Source of the DNA: JAVBOD01 sp031551045
Lineage (GTDB): Bacteria > Bacteroidota > Bacteroidia > Bacteroidales > UBA932
Assembly: GCA_031551045.1 (NCBI GenBank)
Contig: JAVBOD010000077.1
Coordinates: 1-46,063, forward strand
Direction: 5' to 3'
Length of the DNA stretch: 46,063 nt
In this document: positions 1 through 7,768 of the stretch, piece by piece
Layout: every line of letters begins with the position of its first letter
Position numbering within the stretch: position 1 is the stretch's first letter
Notes under the pieces: generated by a model
Database searches by the model: none
What the model was told of the DNA's origin: nothing
Seen by the model: only the letters and a program-made list of their open reading frames with translations
Program-made: the position numbers and the translations under genes

Positions 1-1155
1 CTCGCTGTTGTTGCGGGTTTGGAAATCTTTCCAAGTGAAGTCGTTGTCCTTTGTTTCGGGGGCGTTGGCGCAAAGCACATAGCGCAATACATCTTCTTTT
101 CCGGGAAACTCATCTAAATATTCGTGCAACCATACGGCCCAATTGCGCGAAGTCGAAATTTTATCGCCTTCCAAATTCAAAAATTCATTGGCCGGCACAT
201 TGTCCGGTAAGATATAGCCGCCATGCGCCTTTAACATCGCGGGAAATACGATGCAATGGAATACGATATTGTCTTTTCCGATGAAGTGTACCATCTTCGT
301 ATCTTCGTTTTTCCACCATGTTTCCCATTCGCCGGGCAGTAATTCAATGGTGTTCGAAATATAGCCGATAGGCGCATCGAACCACACATACAGCACTTTT
401 CCTTCGGCTTCGGGCAGCGGAACTTTCACGCCCCAGTCGAGATCGCGCGTTACGGCGCGTGGTTGCAAGCCACCATCGAGCCACGATTTGCATTGCCCGT
501 AAACATTGGTTTTCCATTCTTTATGTTCATTCAAAATCCACTCGCGCAACCACGGCTCGTGTTGGTCGAGCGGCAAGTACCAGTGCGATGTTTCGCGCAG
601 CACCGGCTTGTTTCCGCTGATCATCGAACGCGGATTTTGCAGTTCGGTGGGGCTTAACGTATTACCGCATTTTTCGCATTGGTCGCCGTAGGCATTATCG
701 TTGCCGCATTTCGGGCAAGTGCCCACAATGTAGCGGTCGGCCAAAAATTGCTTGGCTTCCTCGTCATAGTATTGTTCCGATTTTTGCTCGATGAATTTTC
801 CGTCTTCGTATAACTTCTTGAAAAAATCGGCGGCGGTTTTATGGTGTGTTTTCGAGGAAGTACGCGAATAAATATCAAACGTAATTCCGAAACGTTCAAA
901 AGAATCTTTGATGATAAGATGGTATTTATCTACGACATCCTGTGGCGTGATACCTAATTGACGCGCTTTAATCGTAATAGGAACGCCGTGTTCATCGGAG
1001 CCGCAAATAAATTTTACATCGCGGCCGCGCAGGCGGAGATAGCGTACATAAATATCGGCCGGAATATATACGCCGGCCAAATGGCCTATGTGCACCGGGC
1101 CGTTGGCATACGGTAAAGCAGCAGTAACAAGATGTCTTTTATAGTCTTTCTTCAT
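1..1155 (-). CDS. metG: Methionine--tRNA ligase, N-terminal part (cut by window edge)
   Basis: This enzyme charges tRNA-Met with methionine in the cytoplasm. The visible 385 codons hold the class I synthetase core. The HIGH signature reads HIGHL near residue 23, inside the usual PYANGPVHIGHL context. A zinc knuckle follows with two CxxC pairs (CPKCG and CEKCG, about residues 145-160), and the KMSKS loop appears as KISTS near the window edge. The start is the ATG at 1155, which gives MKKDYKRHLV directly before the Rossmann strand. The anticodon-binding domain and any C-terminal tRNA-binding domain lie outside the window. The gene is divergent from ldcA. The identification is firm. Confidence 0.96.
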   Translation of the reverse strand, partial: MKKDYKRHLVTAALPYANGPVHIGHLAGVYIPADIYVRYLRLRGRDVKFICGSDEHGVPITIKARQLGITPQDVVDKYHLIIKDSFERFGITFDIYSRTSSKTHHKTAADFFKKLYEDGKFIEQKSEQYYDEEAKQFLADRYIVGTCPKCGNDNAYGDQCEKCGNTLSPTELQNPRSMISGNKPVLRETSHWYLPLDQHEPWLREWILNEHKEWKTNVYGQCKSWLDGGLQPRAVTRDLDWGVKVPLPEAEGKVLYVWFDAPIGYISNTIELLPGEWETWWKNEDTKMVHFIGKDNIVFHCIVFPAMLKAHGGYILPDNVPANEFLNLEGDKISTSRNWAVWLHEYLDEFPGKEDVLRYVLCANAPETKDNDFTWKDFQTRNNSE

Positions 1156-1179
1156 TGGAAATAGAATGATTTTAGTTTG

Positions 1180-1187
1180 CAAAGGTA
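1180..1187 (-). promoter_or_regulatory. Probable -7 box of metG
   Basis: On the minus strand this reads TACCTTTG, a perfect match to the Bacteroidota -7 element TAnnTTTG, 25 bp upstream of the metG start. No TTG is seen at the expected -33 position, so the call rests on the -7 box alone. Confidence 0.55.
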
Positions 1188-1247
1188 GCATTTTTTCACT
1201 ACATTTGCGGATGTGTTATTGTCTTTATACACTTAATATAATTCATT

Positions 1248-2150
1248 ATGAATCAACCGCCTTATTTGAAAGAGAAGGATAGGATTGCCATCGTCGCCCC
1301 GGCTTCGCATATTACCGAAGATGCATTGATGCCGGCCGTGCGCTGCATGGAAAACTGGGGGTTGCAGGTGCAGTTGGGAGAACATGTGTTGGCGGAATAT
1401 TTTCAATTTGCCGGTACTGATTTACAGCGTGTAGCCGATTTGCAGGCCGCCATAAGTAATCCTGAAATTAAAGCAATTATCTGTGCCCGCGGCGGCTACG
1501 GCTGCGGACGGATTATAGAAGCCGTGGATTTTACGCCATTATTGACGAATCCGAAGTGGCTGGTAGGATTTAGCGATATTACCGTGCTGCACGCCCGTTT
1601 GAGCCGCTTGCAAATACCCAGTATTCATGGAATAATGGCCAAAAATTTTCCGGAAGACGGAACGGAGAATCTGAGTACTGCTTCCTTGCGCAAAGCCTTG
1701 TTCGGCGAGCTGAAATCGCACACGGTATCGCCCCATTCATGGAATAAAAAAGGCTCGGTGAAAGCGATGCTGGTGGGCGGAAACTTATCGCTCATCGGGC
1801 ATTTGAACGGTACACCCGATGCGTTGGACACCACCGGGCGTATTTTGTTGATAGAAGATGTGGGCGAATACCTGTATAATATCGACCGGTTAATGATACA
1901 GTTGAAACGCAGCGGCGCCTTGGCAAGCCTTGCCGGCATGATTGTAGGGACGTTCACAAAAATGAAAGATAATGATGTTCCCTTTGGAAAGATTGCCGAA
2001 GAAATTATTCTGAGCTATGTGTCGGACTTGAATATTCCGGTAGCCTTTAATTTTCCGGCAGGGCACAGTGAGCCGAATGTTGCATTGTATCTTGGACGGC
2101 AGATCGTATTTACCGTTTCCGACGAAAAAACCGTTGTCGAATTTTGTTAA
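1248..2150 (+). CDS. ldcA: LD-carboxypeptidase, peptidase family S66
   Basis: Family S66 enzymes cleave the terminal D-alanine from the tetrapeptide of cytoplasmic muropeptides during peptidoglycan recycling; a side branch (MccF) inactivates microcin C. The 300-residue length is normal. The Ser-Glu-His triad of the family is visible: S109 in VGFSD, E203 in LIEDVGEY and H273 in PAGHSEPN. The ARGGYGCGR loop before the nucleophile is also typical. There is no signal peptide, which fits the cytoplasm. The stop codon is followed immediately by the yraN start, so the two genes are very probably co-transcribed. LdcA is more likely than MccF from the housekeeping context, but sequence alone does not settle it. 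Confidence 0.9.
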   Translation: MNQPPYLKEKDRIAIVAPASHITEDALMPAVRCMENWGLQVQLGEHVLAEYFQFAGTDLQRVADLQAAISNPEIKAIICARGGYGCGRIIEAVDFTPLLTNPKWLVGFSDITVLHARLSRLQIPSIHGIMAKNFPEDGTENLSTASLRKALFGELKSHTVSPHSWNKKGSVKAMLVGGNLSLIGHLNGTPDALDTTGRILLIEDVGEYLYNIDRLMIQLKRSGALASLAGMIVGTFTKMKDNDVPFGKIAEEIILSYVSDLNIPVAFNFPAGHSEPNVALYLGRQIVFTVSDEKTVVEFC

Positions 2151-2513
2151 ATGACCGGGAAACAGGATACGGGACAACGTGCCGAGCAGATTGCCGTTGA
2201 CTATTTACGGGCCAACGGCTTTGCTATTCGCACTACGAATTGGCGCGCCGGACACAAAGAAGTGGATATTGTGGCCGAGAAAAACAATGTGTTGCATATT
2301 GTGGAAGTGCGTTCGCTGAATTCTACCTATTTTCAACAGCCCTATCAAAGTATCGACCGGGCGAAGCAGCGCAACCTGATTCAGGCTGCCGATGCGTATA
2401 TCCAACGCTATAAACTGACGATGGAAGTGCAGTTAGATGTGATTTCCGTGGTGTTCAACGGCGCCGAGCATATGATAGACTATTTGCCCAACGCCATTTA
2501 TCCCAAAGCATAA
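2151..2513 (+). CDS. yraN: YraN family (UPF0102) nuclease-like protein
   Basis: This is a small cytoplasmic protein of 120 residues with the endonuclease-like fold of the UPF0102 family. It shows the family hallmark, a GHKEVDIVAEK strand followed by HIVEVRS, which supplies the acidic and Glu-x-(Lys/Arg)-like residues of the PD-(D/E)XK core. The usual lysine of the core appears as arginine here (VEVRS). The N-terminal G-x-x-AE-x-A-x-x-Y-L pattern (GQRAEQIAVDYLRANG) is also typical. Its ATG directly abuts the ldcA stop. The physiological role of the family is not well established, although resolvase or repair roles have been suggested. Confidence 0.88.
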   Translation: MTGKQDTGQRAEQIAVDYLRANGFAIRTTNWRAGHKEVDIVAEKNNVLHIVEVRSLNSTYFQQPYQSIDRAKQRNLIQAADAYIQRYKLTMEVQLDVISVVFNGAEHMIDYLPNAIYPKA

Positions 2514-2515
2514 AC

Positions 2516-2572
2516 GGAGCGAAGCAATCTATTTCTTATTGGAAGATTGCTTCACTCCGCTCGCAATGACGG
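2516..2572. repeat. Short dispersed inverted repeat
   Basis: A 15-bp arm at 2516-2530 (ending GAAGCAATCT) pairs with 2544-2558 (starting AGATTGCTTC) with one mismatch, followed by CGCTCGCAATGAC. The same words recur at 10411-10443 and 46034-46063 and inside the 97-bp elements at 4148 and 12649. It lies between the yraN stop and the convergent trpS end. No U-tract follows, so it is a dispersed repeat rather than a clear terminator. Confidence 0.7.
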
Positions 2573-2629
2573 AAAAGTCGGGCAAATTCAGAATGACGAA
2601 CTACGCAACAAAGGCGTTTTCATTCATCA

Positions 2630-3622
2630 TTAAAAGGCCTTTATCCCCACCGCTTTTCGTACTTCTTTCATGGTCGTCTGTGCGCTTTCGCGGGCTTTTT
2701 CTGCTCCGTGCTTTGTCACTTTATGCAGGTATGCATCGTCGGCGCTGATAGCCTCGATACGTTCGCGGATAGGTAACGTCACTTTACAGATATCTTCGGC
2801 CAATTGCTTTTTCAAATCGCCGTAGCGAATACTGCAATTATTATATTGTTCGCGAAAATGTTGCACCGTGCCGGGTGTGGAAACAACTTCCAGCAAAGCG
2901 AAGATATTTTTTATCGGTTCCGGCATTTCGCTGTTGGGCGTTGCCGGGCCGCTGTCCGTCACGGCACGCATTACTTTTTTGTGAATCGTTTTTTCATCGT
3001 CGATTAAATAAATGCCGTTGCCCTCGCTTTTGCCCATTTTCCCGCTACCGTCCAGCCCGGGAATTTTTATCAGCTCGCTGCCGAAATTGTAGGCTGTGGG
3101 TTCCGGGAATATTTCCGCGCCATATAAATTATTGAAACGGCGGGCAAACACGCGCGTCATTTCCAAATGCTGCTCTTGGTCTTTTCCCACCGGCACTTTG
3201 GTGGCGCGATGTACCAAAATATCGGCGGCCATGAGTACCGGATAGGTAAGCAATCCCGCGTTTACATTATCTTCCTGCTTGCGCACTTTATCTTTAAACG
3301 AAGCCGTGCGTTCCAATTCTCCTTTGTAGGCCAGCATGTTCAGCAAAACATATAATTCCGAAACTTCCGGCACATCGCTCTGCACAAAGAGTGTAGCTGT
3401 TTCAGGATCTAAGCCCGCAGCTAAATATTCCGACAATACACGCCGCACGTTGCCGTGATAATCTTCCGGTTTCGGATGCGTGGTCAGTGAATGTAAATCG
3501 GCAATAAAGAAATAACAATGGTGTTCGTGCTGCATTTTGATGAAATTGCGCAAAGCGCCGAAATAGTTGCCGAGATGCAGGTTTCCTGTAGAGCGTATGC
3601 CGCTGAGGACCGTTTCTTTCAT
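2630..3622 (-). CDS. trpS: Tryptophan--tRNA ligase
   Basis: This enzyme attaches tryptophan to tRNA-Trp in the cytoplasm. It has 330 residues, the normal compact bacterial length. The class I signatures are present: the HIGH motif is HLGN at residues 16-19 (in STGNLHLGNYFG), and the KMSKS motif is KMGKS at 195-199. The conserved blocks VQSDVPEVSEL and PVGKDQEQHLEMTR are also typical. The start at 3622 gives MKETVLSGIRSTG, the usual N-terminus. The gene is divergent from rbfA with only 87 bp between the two starts and its own -7 box there. The identification is firm. Confidence 0.97.
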   Translation of the reverse strand: MKETVLSGIRSTGNLHLGNYFGALRNFIKMQHEHHCYFFIADLHSLTTHPKPEDYHGNVRRVLSEYLAAGLDPETATLFVQSDVPEVSELYVLLNMLAYKGELERTASFKDKVRKQEDNVNAGLLTYPVLMAADILVHRATKVPVGKDQEQHLEMTRVFARRFNNLYGAEIFPEPTAYNFGSELIKIPGLDGSGKMGKSEGNGIYLIDDEKTIHKKVMRAVTDSGPATPNSEMPEPIKNIFALLEVVSTPGTVQHFREQYNNCSIRYGDLKKQLAEDICKVTLPIRERIEAISADDAYLHKVTKHGAEKARESAQTTMKEVRKAVGIKAF

Positions 3623-3666
3623 ATCTTACTTAGGACTTTAAAAGTAAATTTAATCGTAAATTTTAG

Positions 3667-3691
3667 CAAAGATAAGAAATTGCTACCTTTG
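3667..3691. promoter_or_regulatory. Divergent -7 boxes of trpS and rbfA
   Basis: Positions 3667-3674 read TATCTTTG on the minus strand (for trpS) and 3684-3691 read TACCTTTG on the plus strand (for rbfA). Both match TAnnTTTG perfectly and are separated by 9 bp. Neither has a clean TTG at -33. Because the polymerase footprints would overlap, the two genes may compete for initiation; this last point is inference. Confidence 0.6.
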
Positions 3692-3709
3692 TACATAAAT
3701 TATTTAACG

Positions 3710-4072
3710 ATGGAACAGGAAAGCACACGTCAGCAGAAAGTGGGAAAACAGCTACAAAAAGATTTGGCAGAGATAATCCAGCATCAGGGAATGGCCATGT
3801 ATGGCGGCGCCATGGTGTCGGTTACCGATGTGCGCATGAGTCCCGATTTGGCCTTGGCAAAAGTGTGGCTGAGCGTATTCCCGTCCAGTAAAGCAGGAGA
3901 GGTCATGAAAACCGTGGAACACCATTCCCGCGCTATCCGCGGCGAATTAGGCAAACGGGTGGCCAAGCAAATGCGTATTGTGCCGGAACTGGCGTTTTAT
4001 ATAGATAATTCGTTGGATTACGTCGAAAAAATAGATAAGCTACTGGCCTCCCAACCCCCAAAGGAGGAGTAA
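3710..4072 (+). CDS. rbfA: Ribosome-binding factor A
   Basis: RbfA binds the 30S subunit and helps process the 5' end of 16S rRNA during assembly. The 120-residue protein has the family layout: an N-terminal helix (RQQKVGKQLQKDLAEIIQ), the strand SVTDVRMSPDLALAKVWLSVFP, and the KH-like RIVPELAFYIDNSLDYVEKIDKLL segment with the conserved P-E-L-x-F-x-x-D-x-S-x-x-Y pattern. I chose the ATG at 3710 rather than a start farther upstream, because the family begins here and the -7 box at 3684-3691 lies just before it. The C-terminus ends in a short PPKEE tail. Confidence 0.94.
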   Translation: MEQESTRQQKVGKQLQKDLAEIIQHQGMAMYGGAMVSVTDVRMSPDLALAKVWLSVFPSSKAGEVMKTVEHHSRAIRGELGKRVAKQMRIVPELAFYIDNSLDYVEKIDKLLASQPPKEE

Positions 4073-4147
4073 TAAAACTGCATTTTTGTGGTTTTTTATT
4101 GTGAAAATTATTAAACGGATATAGGTTTTATGAAATTTGGTTCTTGT

Positions 4148-4244
4148 TGTCATTCTGAGCGAAGCGAAGAATCTGTTCGTCATTGCGAACGAAGTGACGC
4201 AATCTATTCCGATTTTCAGATTCTTCGCTTCGCTCAGAATGACA
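4148..4244. repeat. 97-bp palindromic element, copy 1
   Basis: A perfect 28-bp inverted repeat forms the ends: 4148-4175 (beginning TGTCATTCTGAGCG) pairs with 4217-4244 (ending CGCTCAGAATGACA). The 41-bp centre contains GTCATTGCGAACGAAGTGACGCAATCT, split here as GTCATTGCGAACG plus AAGTGACGCAATCT, which is itself a weak palindrome. A nearly identical 97-bp copy is at 12649-12745. It sits between rbfA and the permease gene. The structure suggests a non-autonomous, REP- or MITE-like element; no target-site duplication is obvious. Confidence 0.85.
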
Positions 4245-4293
4245 AAAGGGGATTTCGTTGAAAATCTATACTAAAATTTGATTTATTAAATAA

Positions 4294-5586
4294 ATGTCCA
4301 AAGAGCATTCGCAACAAATAAACAGCGCCCGTCATCGCTCCCGCTTTGGAGGCGGGGGGGGCTTTCTTCCGTTTTTCATTGCCCGCCGTTATTTGTTTGC
4401 AAAAAAATCACACAATGTGATTAATATTATTTCGCTGATTAGCGCTATCGGCGTGATGATCGGCACGATGGCTTTGATAGTGGTCATGTCGGCTTTCAAC
4501 GGCTTGGACGATTTATTAAAATCGCTCTACAATACGTTTGACGCCGATATCCGCATCACGCCGGTGGAAGGAAAAGTGTTTGCGCCGACATCCGATGCGT
4601 TTGTGCAAGTGCGCACTATGAAAGGCGTGCGTTCGTTTTCCGAAGTATTGGAAGAAGCCGTATTGCTGGAATACCGCGGACATCAGGAAGTGGCTACGAT
4701 GAAAGGTGTGGACAGTGTTTTTGAAGCGAATACCGCTATTCGAAATGCCATGTACGACGGTGAATTTAAATTGCATCATGGCGACCTGGAGCAAGCAGTG
4801 GCAGGCATTGGACTTGCACAGAAATTACACATCGGTATTTTTTTCGTGGACCCGCTTTTTTTTCATATTCCCCGCCGTACGGGCCCGGTTTCCTTAATGA
4901 ATCCGAGGGAAGCGCTAAACACGGAACGTACGTATCCCGCCGGAATTTTCGAAATAGAAAAATCGTTCGACAGTCAATATATTTTTGTATCTATTGAATT
5001 TGCACGCCGATTGCTGGAATACACCAACGAAGTGTCGGCCGTTGAAATACAATTGCAACCGGGAGTGGAGTTGGGAAAAATTCAAAAAAATATAGAAAAA
5101 GTATTGGGGCCGGACTACAAAGTACGCAGCCGTTATCAACAAAATGAGTCGTTGTACAATATGATGAGTTCCGAGAAAATGGTGGTATATTTTATTATGC
5201 TATTTATCATCGTGATTATTTCCTGCAATGTAGTGGGGTCGCTTACCATGCTTATCATCGAGAAAAAAGGCGATACGGAAACTTTGCGCAGCTTGGGTGC
5301 GGACAGAAAACTTATCAGCCGCATCTTTTTACTCGAAGGTTGGATGATATCCTTACTGGGAATTATTGCAGGCACAGTGCTGGGACTGGCGCTATGTGCA
5401 GCACAGCAGCAATTCGGCATTATCCGGATGGCGGGACATTTTCTCGTAAATTTTTATCCGGTTACCATCGTATGGAAAGACGTATTGCTGGCAGTGGTTT
5501 CCGTAGCAGCTATCGGTTTTGTGGCGGCGTGGTTGCCGGTTTATTTCATCAATAAGCCCGTGCGTCCACGTCCTCGTAAAAATTGA
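4294..5586 (+). CDS. ABC transporter permease, LolC/LolE (FtsX) type
   Basis: This is an inner-membrane permease of the MacB/FtsX superfamily; in Bacteroidota such proteins are annotated as lipoprotein-releasing permeases. The 430-residue layout is an N-terminal membrane helix (NIISLISAIGVMIGTMALIVVMSAF, about 46-70), a periplasmic domain to about 285, then three helices at about 300-325, 345-375 and 390-415. The FIARRYLFAKKSHNVINIIS block is a strong family marker. The first ~25 residues, with a run of glycines coded by an 8-G tract (4354-4361), are an unusual extension. No ATPase gene is adjacent. The C-terminal 38 bp overlap the end of the convergent purF. LolC/E is likely but the exact substrate is not shown. 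Confidence 0.85.
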   Translation: MSKEHSQQINSARHRSRFGGGGGFLPFFIARRYLFAKKSHNVINIISLISAIGVMIGTMALIVVMSAFNGLDDLLKSLYNTFDADIRITPVEGKVFAPTSDAFVQVRTMKGVRSFSEVLEEAVLLEYRGHQEVATMKGVDSVFEANTAIRNAMYDGEFKLHHGDLEQAVAGIGLAQKLHIGIFFVDPLFFHIPRRTGPVSLMNPREALNTERTYPAGIFEIEKSFDSQYIFVSIEFARRLLEYTNEVSAVEIQLQPGVELGKIQKNIEKVLGPDYKVRSRYQQNESLYNMMSSEKMVVYFIMLFIIVIISCNVVGSLTMLIIEKKGDTETLRSLGADRKLISRIFLLEGWMISLLGIIAGTVLGLALCAAQQQFGIIRMAGHFLVNFYPVTIVWKDVLLAVVSVAAIGFVAAWLPVYFINKPVRPRPRKN

Positions 5587-7450
5587 TAAAAGCTTTGTTC
5601 GCAACGACATTGCCGCCGGGCGTAGGGTAATTTCCGGTAAAATACCAATCGCCGTTATGCACTTTAATGGCTTCGTGCAGGTTTTCGATGCTTTGAAACA
5701 CAATTTCAATTTTCGCTTTCACATCGTCCGCCGTTACTAATTCCGCTACTTTTCTCGATATTTCTTCGTCCGTGAACGGAGCGTAGATTTTTTGCACGCT
5801 ATTCGTTACTTCTTCTTTCGGCAAGGTGAGTTGTGCTTTTGCTTCGCGATATACTTCTTCAATAATATGCTCGCGCCCTGTTTCTTTCAGCAAAGCCATC
5901 GCAGCCCTGAAAGCTACAAATGTTCCGAGGCGCGACATATCGATGCCGTAACAATCGGGGTAGCGGATTTGCGGCGCCGACGAGGCAATCACTATTTTCT
6001 TGGGCGAAAGGCGGTCTAAAATACGGATGATACTTTGCCGCAAAGTAGTGCCACGGACAATAGAATCATCGATAATTACCAAATTATCGGCGTTTTTTCG
6101 TACCGAACCGTAAGTGATATCATAAACGTGTGCCACCATGTGGTCGCGTTCGTTATCTTGCGTGATGAATGTACGCAGCTTCGCATCTTTGATGGCCACC
6201 TTTTCGGCACGCGGCATGAAACCTACAATCTCGGTCACTCTTTCGGGAGTGAGCGATGCTTTTTCGGCTATCAGTTTTTCCACTTTTTGGCGGTTGCAAT
6301 ATTCGTGCATTCCTTCAATCATACCGAAATAAGCGCTTTCCGCCGTATTCGGGATATAAGAAAACACCGTATTTTCCACATCGTAATCCACCGTTTTCAA
6401 GATAGCAGGCACCAACAATTTTCCGAGTTGCTTGCGTTCACGGTAAATATCCTGATCGCTGCCGCGTGAAAAATAAATCCGCTCGAACGCGCAAGGCCGC
6501 ACAGGGCGTGGTTCTATAAACGGTTCTTCCGAAATTGTCCCATGATGCTTAACAATTAAAGCATGCGCCGGTTTTAATTCTTTGACCGACTCATACGGAA
6601 CATTCAGTGTCGTTTGAATTACGGCACGTTCCGAGGCGGCTACTACAATCTCCTCGTCGTGATAATAAAATGCCGGACGAATACCGTTCGGGTCGCGCAT
6701 GACAAATGCATCGCCGTGGCCTATCATGCCTGCCATAACGTAGCCGCCGTCCCAACGCGAAGCCGCTTTAGTCAACACTTTTTGTACCGAGAGCTGGTCG
6801 GCCAACAAACGCGTAGCATCGCGTTTCGAGATACTGTCGTCTTTGATAGTGCGGTAAAGGTCTTCATTTTCCATATCGAGAAAATGCCCGATACGCTCCA
6901 ACACCGTCACGGTATCGGTAGTAGCCGACGGATATTGCCCTAAACGCAGCAAACGTTCGAAAAGCTCGTCGATATTCGTCAAATTAAAGTTGCCGGCCAG
7001 TACCAGATTGCGTGTCATCCAATTATTTTCACGCGACACAGGATGTACATTCTCTATATTATTAGCGCCGTAAGTGCCGTAGCGCAAGTGTCCTAAAAAA
7101 AGTTCTCCGGCAAATTCCACATTTTCTTTCAGCCAGTCTATATTATGTAATAAGCCCTGATTATGTTGTGTTTTTTGCTGAATATGCTCGTGGATTTGTG
7201 CAAATACATCTTTAATGGAATTAGCGCTATTCGAGCGCATGCGGTTGATGTATGAAAGGCCGGGTTTCAGATTCAGTTTAATGGAAGCCAGCCCCGCCCC
7301 GTCTTGTCCGCGGTTATGCTGCTTTTCCATCAAAATATACATCCGGTTGATGCCGTAGAAAGCCGTGCCGTACTTCTCTAAATAATAATCCAGCGGCTTC
7401 AATAGGCGAATCATTGCGATGCCGCATTCATGTTTTATATAATCACTCAT
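5549..7450 (-). CDS. purF: Amidophosphoribosyltransferase, long form
   Basis: PurF makes phosphoribosylamine from PRPP and glutamine, the first step of purine synthesis. The class II glutaminase nucleophile is C9 (after MSDYIKHE), so an eight-residue propeptide would have to be removed. RGQDGAG (47-53), the LRYGTYG segment and GIRP (257-260) belong to this domain. The PRPP loop is VIIDDSIVRGTT at 458-469. The 633-residue length exceeds the ~470-510 of classical PurF; the extra residues are spread through the protein, including an insertion near residues 85-115 and a C-terminal extension. Long homologues are known in Bacteroidota, where a classical PurF may coexist, so this could be a paralogue. 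Its 3' end overlaps the permease gene by 38 bp. Confidence 0.87.
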   Translation of the reverse strand: MSDYIKHECGIAMIRLLKPLDYYLEKYGTAFYGINRMYILMEKQHNRGQDGAGLASIKLNLKPGLSYINRMRSNSANSIKDVFAQIHEHIQQKTQHNQGLLHNIDWLKENVEFAGELFLGHLRYGTYGANNIENVHPVSRENNWMTRNLVLAGNFNLTNIDELFERLLRLGQYPSATTDTVTVLERIGHFLDMENEDLYRTIKDDSISKRDATRLLADQLSVQKVLTKAASRWDGGYVMAGMIGHGDAFVMRDPNGIRPAFYYHDEEIVVAASERAVIQTTLNVPYESVKELKPAHALIVKHHGTISEEPFIEPRPVRPCAFERIYFSRGSDQDIYRERKQLGKLLVPAILKTVDYDVENTVFSYIPNTAESAYFGMIEGMHEYCNRQKVEKLIAEKASLTPERVTEIVGFMPRAEKVAIKDAKLRTFITQDNERDHMVAHVYDITYGSVRKNADNLVIIDDSIVRGTTLRQSIIRILDRLSPKKIVIASSAPQIRYPDCYGIDMSRLGTFVAFRAAMALLKETGREHIIEEVYREAKAQLTLPKEEVTNSVQKIYAPFTDEEISRKVAELVTADDVKAKIEIVFQSIENLHEAIKVHNGDWYFTGNYPTPGGNVVANKAFINFYEDVDARAY

Positions 7451-7482
7451 TGATAAATTTATTCAAAAGAAAAATTAAAAAG

Positions 7483-7490
7483 CAAAGATA
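7483..7490 (-). promoter_or_regulatory. Probable -7 box of purF
   Basis: The minus strand reads TATCTTTG, matching TAnnTTTG, 33 bp before the purF start. No TTG lies at -33. No typical purine-riboswitch core was recognised in this short leader. Confidence 0.5.
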
Positions 7491-7537
7491 ATAAAAAGCT
7501 TTAAGATTGGATGCTTTAAATTGCTAATGAATGTGAA

Positions 7538-7648
7538 TCAGATTCTTGTAGTATAGTTATGTTGGCACAATCTTTTCTCTACATCTTCCGTTTGTCCGAT
7601 GTAAAATTTGTCAGCCGCCGGGGAATATAAGATATATACATAAAACAT
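7538..7648 (-). pseudogene. GIY-YIG nuclease, truncated N-terminal fragment
   Basis: Translation from the ATG at 7648 gives 36 codons and a stop. It starts MFYVYILYSP and continues with KFYIGQTEDVEKRL, which are the GIY-YIG strands (YVYIL and YIGQT) and the first helix. It then diverges and stops at TGA 7538. The rest of the domain is missing. The DNA from 7556 to 7690 is a near-copy of 7939-8075 (about five differences, including a 2-base indel), so this is the duplicated start of the second GIY-YIG gene. Unlike that copy, its G-run has four bases and keeps the frame. A functional peptide is unlikely. Confidence 0.75.
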
Positions 7649-7651
7649 AAC

Positions 7652-7683
7652 AAAAAAGGCATCCATATTTCTTGATGCCTTTT
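7652..7683 (-). terminator. Terminator-like hairpin, second copy
   Basis: A 10-bp stem is formed by AAAAGGCATC (7654-7663) and GATGCCTTTT (7674-7683), with a U-run on the minus strand. It duplicates the terminator of tRNA-Asn at 8037-8068 and here follows a tRNA-like remnant instead of a tRNA. Confidence 0.75.
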
Positions 7684-7685
7684 GC

Positions 7686-7768
7686 TCCTCTCCCGAGGTA
7701 TCGGGATGAACCAAGTACCCCCTGATTAATCCCGCCCTGGCGGGACTCTAAGCGCCTGAACTATGAAT
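7686..7768 (-). repeat. tRNA-Asn-like remnant, fourth copy
   Basis: This aligns with the three tandem tRNA-like copies at 8166-8460. It shares the TCCTC edge, the CCCGAGGTATCGGG hairpin, the CCCTGATTAAT core of the tRNA-Asn anticodon arm and the CCCGCCCTGGCGGG hairpin. Its other edge (GAACTATGAA versus GAGCTACTGA) is more diverged. The last 14 codons or so of the GIY-YIG gene and its stop (7726-7728) lie inside it. The boundary near 7768 is approximate. Confidence 0.6.
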
